Below, in pieces: positions 24,450-36,368 of a DNA stretch of 64,000 nucleotides. The notes beneath the pieces are model-generated. The model was not told where the DNA came from, did no database searches, and was given only the letters and a program-made list of their open reading frames with translations. The position numbers were made by a program, and so were the translations under genes. Numbering within the stretch: position 1 is the stretch's first letter; each line of letters opens with the position of its first letter. Origin of the DNA: Drechslerella dactyloides (taxonomy: Eukaryota > Ascomycota > Orbiliomycetes > Orbiliales > Orbiliaceae); assembly GCA_020064725.1 (NCBI GenBank), contig JAGTWJ010000002.1, positions 3,348,001 through 3,412,000 on the forward strand, written 5' to 3'.

Positions 24450-24859
24450 GTTGTCGGGGTTTTACATCGTGGTACATCGATCGATATCAGACATTCATGC
24501 GGCTAGTCGAGAAGTGAGGTTGACGTTCGACATTTGGACAACGCAGAAACTGCAACATTGCAACAAATTACCATACGTCTACGCCAGACTTAGGCTGTGC
24601 ATGTGACTGCAATGAGTCTACGCAAAACAGATGGTAACCTCCGGCGTAAATGGTTCGGGTTACACGACAAGGTTATTATAGTATTCAACTGTATGCTACA
24701 CGAATGCTATGATCTATCATAACGGCCATCCATCCCTCCTCTCCAAAGTCAACGAACGCCATGCGGTCCAATCTACCACCAAAAAAGAATCAGGCAAGCT
24801 ATGCACAAATTGTAGAAAGCAAGAATAAGAAAGAAGGGAAGAGATCAGGGCTAGAAAGC
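24450..24859. promoter_or_regulatory. COX20 upstream region and POL2 3' region
   Basis: About 0.4 kb between the COX20 start and the POL2 stop, both on the minus strand. It must hold the COX20 promoter and the POL2 terminator. No clear motif is visible. Confidence 0.4.
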
Positions 24860-27800
24860 TCACAACCCTTCCAGCATGATCTTCACGTTCTCCTCGAGCA
24901 TCGGCAGTGAATAATACTCCGCCACACTCCTATATACCTTCAGTTGCCCCATCGTTTCCTCCTTGGACACTGTCAACTTCCACACCCCGCTGCACACGCA
25001 GTGTTCCTGGAAATCGCTCGTCTTGATCTTCTTGCACTTCATGCACACCAAGTCCTGCGTCGCATAGCGCACTACCATCTCCTCCACATCCGCGATCATG
25101 CGCTCCTGCAGCGCCAGCCGGTCGTACTCGTGCCCACAGTTGAAGCACTTCCAGGCCCGCTCCTTGCTCGGCCGCCCGTCCGCGTCGAGCTCCGGGAGCA
25201 AATCTTCGTCGCGGCAGAAGTCGAGGTCGCGGGACATCGTGCAGTTTTCACAAATCACCTGCTCGAACCGAAGACTGTCCGTCGAGTTCTCAAACACACC
25301 TTCCTTGCTAAACTCTTTGATGTCAAACAGGGTCAGCAGATCTTTGCGTAGCTGCCGCGTCGACAGCATGAGATCCTTGGGCAGCGCAAAGACAGCCGAC
25401 ATCGCCTTTACGAGCTCCAGCGCCGCGTTGGAACTCGCGAGCTTCGTACCCGGAAGACTCGGGAACTCGAAATCTGCCTGCCGGTCCGGATGCAGGATTA
25501 TGTCGCGCTGCAAGCGTACCAGCTGTCCGATATGCTTCTTCAACGGCTTTATAAACTCCTTGGGCAACCCCAACACATCGCCAATATTATCCTTCTCCGC
25601 ACCGTTGGTCTTAGTCGGCAGTTGCGTAAGTCTGGGCGTGGACTCGTCAGGCCCGCCTTCCGGATGTTTGAAGCCGTGCAGGATGTGGATGAACTCGACC
25701 ACCCAGGTGCCAAACGCATCCTGCATCGTCGACGGCAACGCCTTGCTGAACTGCCAGTGCATGAACAGCTTGAGATCCTGCTGCTCGGCCTCGACGACCT
25801 CCGAGCATGCCATACCGCCGTAGTTGAACGAGTCGTACCAGAGCAGGTAGTCCCAGTACTCCTTGATGTCCAGGTCGAGGAAATTGAACAGCGGCTTCGC
25901 CTTGATCGATTTGATGATATAGTTGGCGTATGCATACGCGGTTCCTACCTCCGCCTTTGAGGTCTGCAGGATCAGCTTGTTCGCATTTGCGTACACTATG
26001 CTTGAACCGACCCGTCGGAAATCCGCTAGCAACTGTAGGAACGCCTTCTTCGACATGGTCTGCACGTAGAAGTGTAGCGCGTGATCGTAGAGAAACGACT
26101 CGGGGCTTTCGACCCACCGGACTAGGTGCTGCACCATGAGGTCGGCCATATTGTTACCCTTCGTCGCCTCTCCCCACCATGCTTTCACAAGATCTCGGAG
26201 GACTGTGATGCTGGCAGAGGCGAACGTGTTCTCCGAGTACAGCGACCCCTGGTCATCACCATTAACAGGATCAAACCCCATCGCGTCGGCGCCTTCGAGC
26301 TCATTGATTAGCGATGACGTTAAGAGCGTGTTTATCGCTAGATTCCTAACGTCAATTTCAATGCAGACCGAAGAGTAGGAGCCACGATGGTTGATATCAG
26401 GCATGGTGACGTGCTCGAGGTACCGGACGACGCTATCCTTCTGGTGTCCAGCGTGATCGGGGATAGGTGTAGGCGACCACCAGAGCACAACGTTGCTGGC
26501 TTGCAGCCGTCGCGCGTATGCGATATCAATCAGGTACCTGGGGTCGTGCTTGTCCAGATTACACAGCGGGACATTGCCGTATCTTGCTAGCTCGATGAGA
26601 TGGGATATCCACGATCCAAGCGACAGATACCGTGCGACGATACGCTTTGCGACAAATGTCTGCCAGCCGAGGGGCGGGAGATTGCCGTCCGTCTGATCGA
26701 TTTGTAACGTCAACGTCGGAAAGTCGTTGAGGGACCTGATCTCCTGACAAAGCGTTCGCTTCTGCGGAGACTGGATGACGAGAACCAACGCCTTCTGCTC
26801 GTCAGACTTGATTTTCCGGATCGCATCATCAATGTTCCGATAGAGCAGCCGCTTTTTGTTGATATATGTCGTCTTAAAATGGACGACATCAAGGTAATCG
26901 AACGGACTCTGTCCGTGCTCTTCCTGGCGGCGGCGCAGCATTTGCTCCGAATACATCTTGTCGATGTTAGGTAGGCTTTGAGCATCCTTCTGGCTGTTGA
27001 GCACGAACACTTGCGCCTCCGCACCGGATGTCGATATGAGAGAGACAAACTGTCTATCGCCAGAGACGAGGTGGAACAGGTACAAATAGGCAATTGGCGC
27101 ATCCTCGAGGTAGGATCTCGTGCTATCTTGTCGTAGAATGACATTCATCTCGAAGCCTTTCTTGATGCCTTCCCCCAGCACACCTTTGGCACTTCCGTCA
27201 AGAGTGCAGATGTTGCCAAGTTGCAGCATTGCCCTGACGTTTAAAGGGATCTCGGTTTCATAAACGCCTTCGATGCTCGGATCTGATGTTAAGGAAGACA
27301 TTTTCTGGAACTCCTCAACGTAAGTTTGCTCCGGCATCGTCAGTTTGTAGAGGTTGGCTGACGGATGTCCGTTAGGGAGAGTATAGTTGGCGGGTTCTGC
27401 GATGCATCCTTTGAGCTTGAGGTTGGGGATATTCTGAGTTCTGAAGTTGACAAATACGGTCCTTGGGACTATCACTTTGACGAGGTGAACCTTTCGGTCG
27501 ATAAGAACGTGCGCGTGAATCTCACCGGGGACGTCAGTCTCAGTGAGGTGCAGAACCTGCCATGTGTTCATGTAGACCATTTCGGCCTGCATGCGGAACA
27601 TGCCGTCCAGACCATCGCCGGGGATTGCTGGTCGGTCCCCGAACAGTTGTCTCCGCCTCTCCCGCGCGTGCCGTTGGATCTTCCATTTCTTCTTCTGGTA
27701 CTGTAGGAAACCGATATAATTTTTATCGATAGCAGGCATCTTTGGCGGGAGGCTCGCGTATGGGTCGACCGGGATGACCGGTTCAGGTGCCTTTCGTTTC

Positions 27801-30800
27801 AGACTTTGCGTCGCTGCAACCTTATCCAGCACGCTCTCAAGTCCTCTTCCCACTGGCGCCGTCGACCCGAAGTCTTCGATATCCATGGTATTGACACGGT
27901 TTCGAGTGACATCCGACATCGGCTCCTTCTTGAACAGATCCGTCATCTTCTTCTGCTTCATCTTGTCATCTTTGGCGTTGATCCGGCGCTGCAGCCAATC
28001 CGGATGAGCGATACGCGGCACAGGGTTCCTGACCTTCTGCAGCGCAGCCGGGATTGTGATGAGCTTCTGTATGACAGAACCAAGACGCTCGAGATAGTAG
28101 TCCCAGTCTAGCACGCTTCGCGGATCCATATTTGTAAGATCTTCTCGGAGCCATTTTCGCAGAAAGTGCCGCTTGACAGACTCTTCTGCTGCGAAAATTG
28201 CGACTGGGATAGCTCTGTCCGTGACGGGGCTTCCTCTAGGTTTCGCGGAGATGATGTATTTGCAGTTGAGACCCTTGTCCTTCACCATCTGGTCTCCCAA
28301 GAACTCTGCCAACCGTTTCGCAGTCCTGATTGATGTTGATTTCTGGGCCCCGTACTCCTCTAACGTTTTTGTCATACTTCTGTTCTCACTAATGAGGTCG
28401 ATAAGTTCCTCATCCGCAAGCGTGGAGCCTTGCTGGTACAAGACGTCCAGCCAGCGGTTCGCAACCTTTGCAACAGCGGCGTACGTCTCTGTCAGGGTAG
28501 TTCCCTCTAGAAACACCTTGAATATCTGGGTCTGGAAGATTTTGATGAGCTTGAGCTCTCCTCGACGTTTGACCTCGAAACCTTTCAACTCCGCAAGACT
28601 GCCGTCGTGATTGAACACGGCGTACCGCTTCTTCAGCCCTTTGTCTTCCTCTTTTGAGGTGGGAAGAATCATAGCTTTGTAAGGCCCGTCGACCTCGAAG
28701 AAAATGGAGTTCTCAGAGTGCGTCTCATATTTGAATTTCGCAGTGTCTGTCAAATCTTGATATTGGTGATTCGTAAATTTGTCGTGAACAAGATGGTTCA
28801 GCATGACGCAAGGGTATGAGGTGAATAGCTTCTTGCCATTCGAGAGATTGAACGTAAAGTTTTCCGGGAATGTCGCAGGTAGAATGCACCAGATACCGTC
28901 AGTATCCAACTCCAACGGCCGGCCCAGTCGTTCCACGAGCTGACGAGCCATTTGGATGATGCGTGCACCAGTCAAACAGGTAACGCCTGCCATCTCGAGC
29001 GAATACCATCGAGAACCTTTTCTCATGACGTATCCGTAGAAGGAGTTGAGAATGACTTTATGCGCCAGCTGCAGCGAGTCGAATAGAACCACCATCTTGC
29101 CACCTTCGTCAATCTCAGCCTGCGTGGCCCCAGCTTTCTTTAAGGTGTCTGTTTTACCCTTCCAGACTTTCTGCTCGCCCTTGAAGTAGTATCTCCGATC
29201 TCTGAACATCCTCACAGTGTCGACGTAGAACGGGTTCTCACGCTGGCAAATGATAGCCTCGCGTTCAATCGTCCTTGTCTCTTTGATCTTGTGATAGATC
29301 TTCTTGCTGTACTCCGTCAGGCGTTTTTTGATCAACCCCGCCTGTTCGGAAGGCGGGAGGTTATCCCACGTCCTCTGCGGCCCGTTCGGGTACTTCGGTG
29401 GGAACCTCTCGTTTTCGAGAGCTCTCCTGATCATCAGGTACTCGTCCCGCTTCGGAGGCAAGAACTCGCCTCTCCAGGCCCACGGCATCCTGCGGTCACA
29501 AGTCTTGCCTGGACGGTTGAAATCGCACGCCGCACAGTCCGACTCTTTAATCATGGAATCAGGCTGCAGGCGGTTTGTTGTCATAATGTTCGGATACATG
29601 GATGCCACATCCAAATGGTAAATTAGAGGTCTTTCGTTGCGGTTAGGTGTATTTTTGAGATCCATCAGCTTGGCCGTAATCTTCTCCTTGACTTCGTCAT
29701 AGTTTGTGACGTCTTCCAGTTTCTTTCCGCCTTCAACGACGATAGTGAACCTGAGAGCATCGTCCAAATCCCGCAGCAATTCATCGATAGCTCGGGTATC
29801 CACTGCAAAGTTGGTTGGGATGTCGCTCCGGAAGACTCCAGCCTCGAGAGCTTCCACATGGCCGCCGACGTACGTTTCCGAGTCGACTAGGTGGCCTTCC
29901 CAGAATACTTCATCTGCGTTCTTATGTTTGTTGGGGATGATGATGAGCTTCTGGTAGGCTTGGACCATCAACAACATCTCGCACAATGTTCCAGTACCTT
30001 TCCGCAAGACGTCGTCCGGACCCAGGGGAATGATAGTGCATAAGGAGAAGATGAAAGGATGAACGTATTTCATGTAGAGATAGTATGTGGCAACGGCGTC
30101 GGAAACCGAGTACTCGGCTAACGTCTGCGGACGTTCGCTAGCGTATCTGTGGAGCTGTTAGTAATGAAGCTTTGAGACTAGAACTCCCAGGAAATGATAC
30201 CTCGTCATCAGCTCCGGATCCAATTCATCCGGATCGTAGCCCAGCTTCGCAGTTGTCACAGCTTTCAGGCCACGACTTCCCTGCGGTAGATAACTGTCTC
30301 GGTTCACCCAAGCAAAGGCGTCCATATGAGCGCAGTAATTGCTCTTATAGATATCTTCGCTGTCTTTTCGAAACCCAATTTCGTAGTACATGTCGATACC
30401 CAATGCTGATGCTCTCGCTTCGACAAACGGCCAATCGAAGAAATCTCCGTTGTAGGTGACGATGACTGTCGGTTTTGCTTCCTTGATGTGGTCGAAGAAT
30501 CGTTCCAGAACGGCACGTTCATTGGGTTCGTTGAATATCATGAATTCACCCTCATATTCTGGCTTCGGCGTATATTCAAAATCCTCGATGTCTTCCGACA
30601 CGATTTCTCGATTTGTGATCAAGAAACCCTGGACCGCAGCATATTAGCCCCTGTCTCGATATTCGCAATTCTAGTAGAGTTTGTACCTGTCCATCAATCA
30701 TGTACGATATCATCATGATTTGATCTATTAAAGCATCTGGGAACTTCAAAGGAAGTTTTGTGGTTTCGATATCGAAAGCGAGAACGACGGGATCAGCACG

Positions 30801-31973
30801 GGCCAGACGGTCTTCAATAAGTGATAGACTTATTAGGCCGTGTTTTGCCTCGACCGTGTACCACTTCCCGATACGGATATCTACAAAAGTCAATTAGCTG
30901 GTGCTGTATATAAAATAACTCGTCTGTTAGATATTACCTTTATCTATCGACACTCTAACATGGTAAGGGACATCGTATTCTCGAATGTCGATTATAAAGT
31001 CGCTCGCATCAGTGACAGCAGTATTGATCCGCTGCGCGCCCACCTGGTCGTCAAAGAGGTCGAACTCTGCCCGCGAGCTATATCAGCCAACGACTTAGCG
31101 ATCCGAAAATGAAAGCGAGCTTCATGCGTGTAGGGATGGGATCTCACTCCGTGACCTCTGCGTATGTATCAATGGCATCTACTTTCTTCTTATTGTCTTC
31201 CGCAATCGGCATCATGACCTTTCGAACCGCCAGCAGGTCGGGTACATTGTTGAAAGCAATCTTGATGAAGGTGCGCTTGTAGCCAAGTAGATGGTTCGGC
31301 TGCAGGAGGTGTCAGCCCGAGAATCTTGGGATGGTTGATTACAGATATCAGACTTACCATCTGCAAGTCTTCTTTGGTCAGTCGTGAAGTCGACTTGACC
31401 AGCCCTTCAAACTTTCTGCGTATCCATTCTTCAACTTCGATTTCGAAACCTCCCTGAAAGCCGTCTCGTTAGTTTATTGTTGTTATCCATTATAACTCGA
31501 CACAGAGAGACGGCTAACCTTGCATGCTATCAGAAAATAAGGGTCGTACAGCAACGTCGCCTTGAAAGATCCGCCGTCGTCGTCGATAAAATAAAAGTCG
31601 ACTCCGGCCTTGCCACCGAGTATATTTTCGTCTTCGACAGCTGTCTGCAAAGCCACCCAGCCTATCCATCAGCTCCTGAAACCCTCAAAACGGAATATCC
31701 ATAGCCAGTCGTTCGGATTTCGATCGTTCGTACCGAATGCATGTTTATAAGCCAACCGACTTTCTTCGGCCCAGACTCGTATCGCGCGAAGCCCATCTTC
31801 TCGTCTATCGAGTTGGCCAGCTTTGTCGCCTCCCATTTCTCCTCCGCGCTCGTCCTGTCCGTGGCGAGCAGCGTGTTCTTGTCGACGGTCTTCTTGTTGT
31901 TTTTGAGGTATCGGCCGCCGCTTCGAGGCCCGCCCCGATAGGGGACCTTGTAGCCCTGTTTGCCTTTCGACAT
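24860..31973 (-). CDS. POL2: DNA polymerase epsilon catalytic subunit A
   Basis: Leading-strand replicative polymerase with proofreading exonuclease. Eight exons on the minus strand (31734-31973, 31519-31644, 31358-31453, 31148-31299, 30938-31077, 30687-30880, 30201-30628, 24860-30146) give 2220 residues, the length of yeast Pol2. All seven introns crowd the first 460 codons. The exonuclease has FDIETTK (Asp288, Glu290) and TYNGDFFDWPF. Polymerase motif A is DVASMYPNIM (Asp639). Motif B is LNSFYGYVMRKGSRWYS. Motif C is DTDG (Asp873, Asp875). CAACDFNRPGKTC fits the catalytic-domain iron-sulfur cysteines. The inactive second polymerase half follows, and the C-terminus keeps both zinc sites, CENC...CFNC and CMKC...HCVC. 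All catalytic residues appear intact. The start is shared closely with CCT7 in a divergent promoter of 626 bases. Confidence 0.97.
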
Positions 31974-32599
31974 GCTGCTGGAGAGTTTCAGCTGCTCGGG
32001 ACGGAGTTTGCCTGCTGGATTAAAGAGAGTCGGAGGCCGGCAACGGGACTCCTGGCCTGGCTGTCGTCTGTCGGCGCTGAGGTTGTGGCTCGGGCAACGC
32101 AGCTGGCCTAGCGCGTAAAGTGGAAAACAAGGGCGCCGAGCTTGGATGCTCGCGTCCGGCCAATCGAGCGCGTGCAGCTCTCGACGAGCTCTTAACCAGG
32201 TGAGGTTTGGACGCAGGACGGGAGCAGAGATGGCGATTGTTCTCAAGACGGTGAGTATAAGAGCCAGCTACCGACGCAAGCATGAGGTGGGAATCCACTG
32301 GAGCCTCCCTGGCGCCAGAGCTGCCCGGACTCCGGCCCCACAGCTGCACCGGCGCCGAGTGTCGACGGGATGCGGCCAACGTCGACCAGGTGCAGGTGGG
32401 ATGCCGCCGCAATGTGTTGCCAAGCCACTATCGATAGCATTTTTCTAAGCTTCCCGCCTCAAAAAGAGCTCCACCAAACAAAGTGCAAAAGCTTCGTGTC
32501 GTCTACAAACCCCGCCATCATCTCATCTCCATTCACTCGACCTGCGATACCACATCATACGCGCTTCTCGCATCTCCCGCATCTAACAGCTAGTTCAGC
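31974..32599. promoter_or_regulatory. divergent promoter between POL2 and CCT7
   Basis: A 626-base space drives POL2 leftward and CCT7 rightward. It contains a CCAAT at about 32158-32162 and the perfect 10-base palindrome CTATCGATAG at 32428-32437, in the CCT7-proximal part. The CCT7 side is pyrimidine-rich (CATCTCCATTCACTC and similar), typical of fungal leaders. A role for the palindrome is inference. Confidence 0.55.
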
Positions 32600-34857
32600 A
32601 TGTCCTTCGGTGGGCAGACACCGACCATCTTGGTCCTCAAAGAAGGTACGCACGCACACGCCACTTTGCTTCGAGCTTGCTTGCTTGACTATTCGGATCC
32701 CCCACGCTGACAGTTAGCTGCTCACAGGAACCGACCAGTCGCAGGGCCGGGGCCAGATAATATCAAACATCAACGCCTGCCTCGCGATACAAGCTACGAT
32801 AAAATCCACTCTTGGCCCGTACGGCGGCGACCTGCTGCTCGTCGACTCCAACGGCAGGCAGACGATCACAAACGATGGCGCGACTGTCATGAAGGTAGCT
32901 AGCTAGCTATCCAGCCAACCAATATGGCCCATCCAACGGGAATTACGCGTCTGGACGGACTGCATGAATGGAAGCTTATTTTCCTCTGTCGGTATTCTAG
33001 CTCTTGGACATCGTCCACCCCGCCGCCCGCATCCTCACCGACATTGCCCGCTCCCAAGACGCCGAAGTCGGAGACGGCACAACTTCTGTCGTCGTTCTCG
33101 CCGGCGAGATCCTCAAGGAATGCAAGACATTTGTGGAGGAAGGTGTCAGCTCGCAGGTCATCATCAAGGGCCTGCGAAAGTCGAGCATGCTGGCCGTCAA
33201 CAAGATCAAGGAAATCGCGGTGCGGATAGATAAAGGCGAGAAGCGGGACATTTTGATGAAGCTTGCGGGAACAGCAATGTCGTCAAAGCTGATAAAACGG
33301 AACTCTGCCTTCTTTACGAAAAGTACGACCCACTTTTTACTGCTGGTATTTTAACGCGGTTTTGTAGATTGTGATACTGACGGCGTTATCTAGTGGTTGT
33401 GGATGCGGTGCTCTCGCTCGACCAGGATGACCTGAACGAAAAGCTTATCGGAATGAAAAAAGTCCCCGGTGGCGCCCTCCAAGACTCCATATTCGTCAAC
33501 GGCGTGGCGTTCAAGAAGACTTTCTCGTACGCCGGGTTCGAGCAGCAGCCCAAGTCGTTCAAGGACCCCAAGATCGTCTGCTTGAACGTCGAGCTCGAGC
33601 TCAGTACGTGCAAACCCCACTACACATCTACAACATACTTGACATACTAACGGTACTCTTTAGAGAGCGAGAAGGATAACGCTGAAGTCCGGGTCGAACA
33701 AGTATCCGTACGTACAATGCCCCTATAGAATATACCGATCACGAGCTTACGGGGACGCGCACACGTACAGGAATACCAAGCCATCGTTGACGCGGAATGG
33801 CAAATCATCATCAACAAGCTCGAGGCTCTCGTCGCAACAGGCGCCAAGGTCGTGCTCTCGAAGCTCCCAATCGGTGACCTGGCAACCCAATACTTCGCCG
33901 ACCGGGATATCTTCTGCGCGGGCCGCGTGACCAGCGACGACATGGAGCGCGTCGTCCAGGCCGTCGGCGGCAGTATCCAATCCACCTGCTCGGACATCAA
34001 AGACGAGCATCTCGGCACCTGCGAGTCCTTCGAAGAGCGGCAAATCGGCGGCGAGCGCTTCAATTTCTTCCAAGGCTGCCCGAAAGCGAAGACGTGCACA
34101 CTGGTTCTTCGCGGCGGTGCCGAACAGTTCATCGCCGAGGTCGAGCGGTCGCTGCACGACGCCATCATGATCGTCAAGAAGGCGATCAAGAACGACCAGA
34201 TTGTCGCCGGTGGCGGCGCTCTCGAGATGGAGATATCAAAGTATCTGCGCGACGAGTCCAAGTTGATCGCGGGCAAGCAGCAGATGATCGTGGCCGCGTT
34301 CGCAAAGGCGCTGGAGATCATCCCGCGGCAGCTGTGCGATAACGCGGGCTTTGACGCAACCGACATTCTCAACAAGCTGCGGCAGCGACACGCCAAGGGT
34401 GAGACGTGGGTTGGCGTGGACATTGATAACGAGGGCATCTCGGACAACCTTGAGAAATTCGTATGGGAGCCGACGGTCGTCAAGTTGAACGCGATCCAGG
34501 CGGCGACCGAGGCGGCGTGTCTGATCCTGTCGGTGGACGAGACGATAAGTACGGGTTCCCCAATTCGCTTGCTTCGCGAGATCGAGTTCTCGGGACTTTG
34601 TTTCCCATGCCTTCCACTTCACCAAGCTGGGTTTCTGGAGTTTTATAAGTGTATCATGTCGCTGATAATGGGTGCAATCTACCAGAGAACGAAGAATCGG
34701 CGCAGCCGCAGGCCGGAGGACCGCAGATGCCGAGAGGAGCAGCGTGAGTGCCTTGTCTATATTGGTCGGCGAGTGATTCTACGATGCGCAGGTTCTAATT
34801 TAAATATCTAGGAACCGGGTGCTAAGAGGGCGCGGGAGAGGCATGCCGAGGCGGTGA
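32600..34857 (+). CDS. CCT7: T-complex protein 1 subunit eta (CCT/TRiC chaperonin)
   Basis: Eight exons (32600-32645, 32728-32894, 33001-33322, 33394-33603, 33664-33707, 33771-34548, 34686-34743, 34812-34857) give 556 residues. CCT7 is one of eight subunits of the cytosolic chaperonin ring that folds actin, tubulin and WD-repeat proteins. The N-terminus MSFGGQTPTILVLKEGTDQS is diagnostic for eta. Nucleotide-binding motifs are NDGATVMKLLDIVHPA, GDGTTSVVVLAGE and VAGGGALEME. The tail is a RGRGRGMPRR sequence as in eta subunits; it is encoded by two small exons of which the last is only 46 bases, so it is easily missed by gene finders. All intron phases agree. Confidence 0.95.
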
Positions 34858-35418
34858 TTAGACAACCAGCCGGCGGAACAGCTATCCGAGGCCTTGGATG
34901 GACGGATGGATGGACGGACGAATAACGTGGGCGCGAATCTATCGACCGGTTGATCGGTCTCACGTTTGAAGATGTACAGAATATTTAATCCACGTCAACG
35001 ATGTCTGTCTGATATGATGTCACCCCATTACCGTACCTAGCGCGAGAGAAGGCGGAAAACAGCAGGATATCCCCATAGACAGGCCATGTCAATACGGACT
35101 TAAAAAAAAATAAAAAGCATGCATACACGCAGGCGTTTTCCGACAGAGAAGAACTGCAGCTGTCCCAGAGCTCCCTGCGACAAGAAGCGAGGAATCGATA
35201 ATTTAGAAAACAGCACCCTGCTAGAACTCCAGAGACCCATGTTATGTTTCCTTCCGTACGTGCCTATGCCACCGCCAGCCATATCGACCGATCGTTACTA
35301 TGGATGGATGCGTATGCTCGGTTCCTAAGCTACGTAAACCCTAGCCTGTCCCATCCCTAGCCCGCGGGGCCGTATATTCAAAGATGTTCCTCCATCAATC
35401 TGCTCAGATATGCGGTAG
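34858..35418. other. convergent intergenic space
   Basis: This holds the 3' regions of CCT7 and the VanZ-like gene. A short GGAT/GGAC repeat (about 34898-34922) and an A run at 35102-35114 are visible. No coding signal is seen. Confidence 0.45.
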
Positions 35419-36368
35419 CTACTTGTCCGCCGCGGCTGTCTCGCCGTTAATCTGCGGGCCGGTGCTACTCGACGGCTGCCCGTTCTGGCCTTGTGCATCG
35501 ACGTCGCCCTCGTCTTCTTCCTCGATGATGCCGAGCTCGGCCTCCTCGTTGCCGACGGCGTGGTAGCTCGCATTTTTAGCCTGTCGTTTCCGGTCCAGCA
35601 TGCGCTTGTGGTACCACATGCAGAGGCCCAGTGCGGCGGTGCTGCCAACGAGGTTTGCGAGGATGTCATAGACGTCGAAGCTGCGGGACTGGATTGAAAC
35701 ACAGACGCACAAGTCAGCATGGTTGTACAGGTATGCGTTACGGGGAGGGGGATGGTGAAGGGGTGGGTAGTTTTGAGGAAATCCGATATAAAACGTACCG
35801 TCACGGCGCTTTGCACAAACTCCGAGCCGACGCCGAGGACGCAGAACATTATGATGAGCGTAAAGTTGACGACCCGGCGGCGCGACGCGTCGAGGACCCA
35901 GTAGAAGCATAGCTATAGTCCCAACTCCGCCGTCAGCATCACATTATAGTCTCACAATCTCTCAGCCACGGATACGCATTGTACATATCGCTACAACCGC
36001 AGCATTGACGTCGCATCGCATAGCATGCTATAGTATCACGGCATGGCAGACGAGCGAATAGATGGGTAGAATCGATTTGTAGACGCACCGTCATCAGAAA
36101 GAAGCTGACAGCGTGGGCAGCCTTGTCGGGGACCGGTAAGCTGAGATCCTTGGCCAGGCCCAAGTACGCCGACAGCAGGAACAGCGCGGCAAAAGCAGCT
36201 ATCAAATCACCATCATCAGCTCGCATTCATCCACATGTAGCAGCGACATGGACGGATAATACCGCACTCGCGACGCGGTTCGCAATCAACGTGACGTGAC
36301 CGTGGAGCCGGCGTGTTGCGCGGATATTATATACCAAACTCACCCGCGATCTGAGGCCTTATCCGCAT
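35419..36368 (-). CDS. VanZ-like family integral membrane protein
   Basis: Four exons on the minus strand (36344-36368, 36089-36198, 35799-35912, 35419-35688) give 172 residues. The first exon codes only eight residues (MRIRPQIA). Four hydrophobic segments are visible: AAFAALFLLSAYLGLA, AVSFFLMTLCFYWVL, FTLIIMFCVLGVG and ILANLVGSTAALGLCMW. VanZ-family marks are PDKAAHAVSFF between the first two, and GSEFVQSAV...RSFDVYDILANLVGS at the end. A highly acidic cytosolic-type tail of about 60 residues (EEEDEGDVDAQGQ) follows. VanZ gives low-level teicoplanin resistance in bacteria by an unclear mechanism; in fungi the role of such proteins is unknown, and nothing here implies antibiotic resistance. 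Splice phases agree throughout. Confidence 0.82.

Noticed and set aside
25549..25935. antisense and alternate-frame open frames over POL2
   Set aside because: All are shadows of the POL2 frame with Arg/Ser-rich translations.
31974..32246. in-frame upstream extension of POL2
   Set aside because: The Met at 31973 begins MSKGKQGYKVPYRGG, a plausible Pol2 N-terminus; residues before it look like translated promoter.
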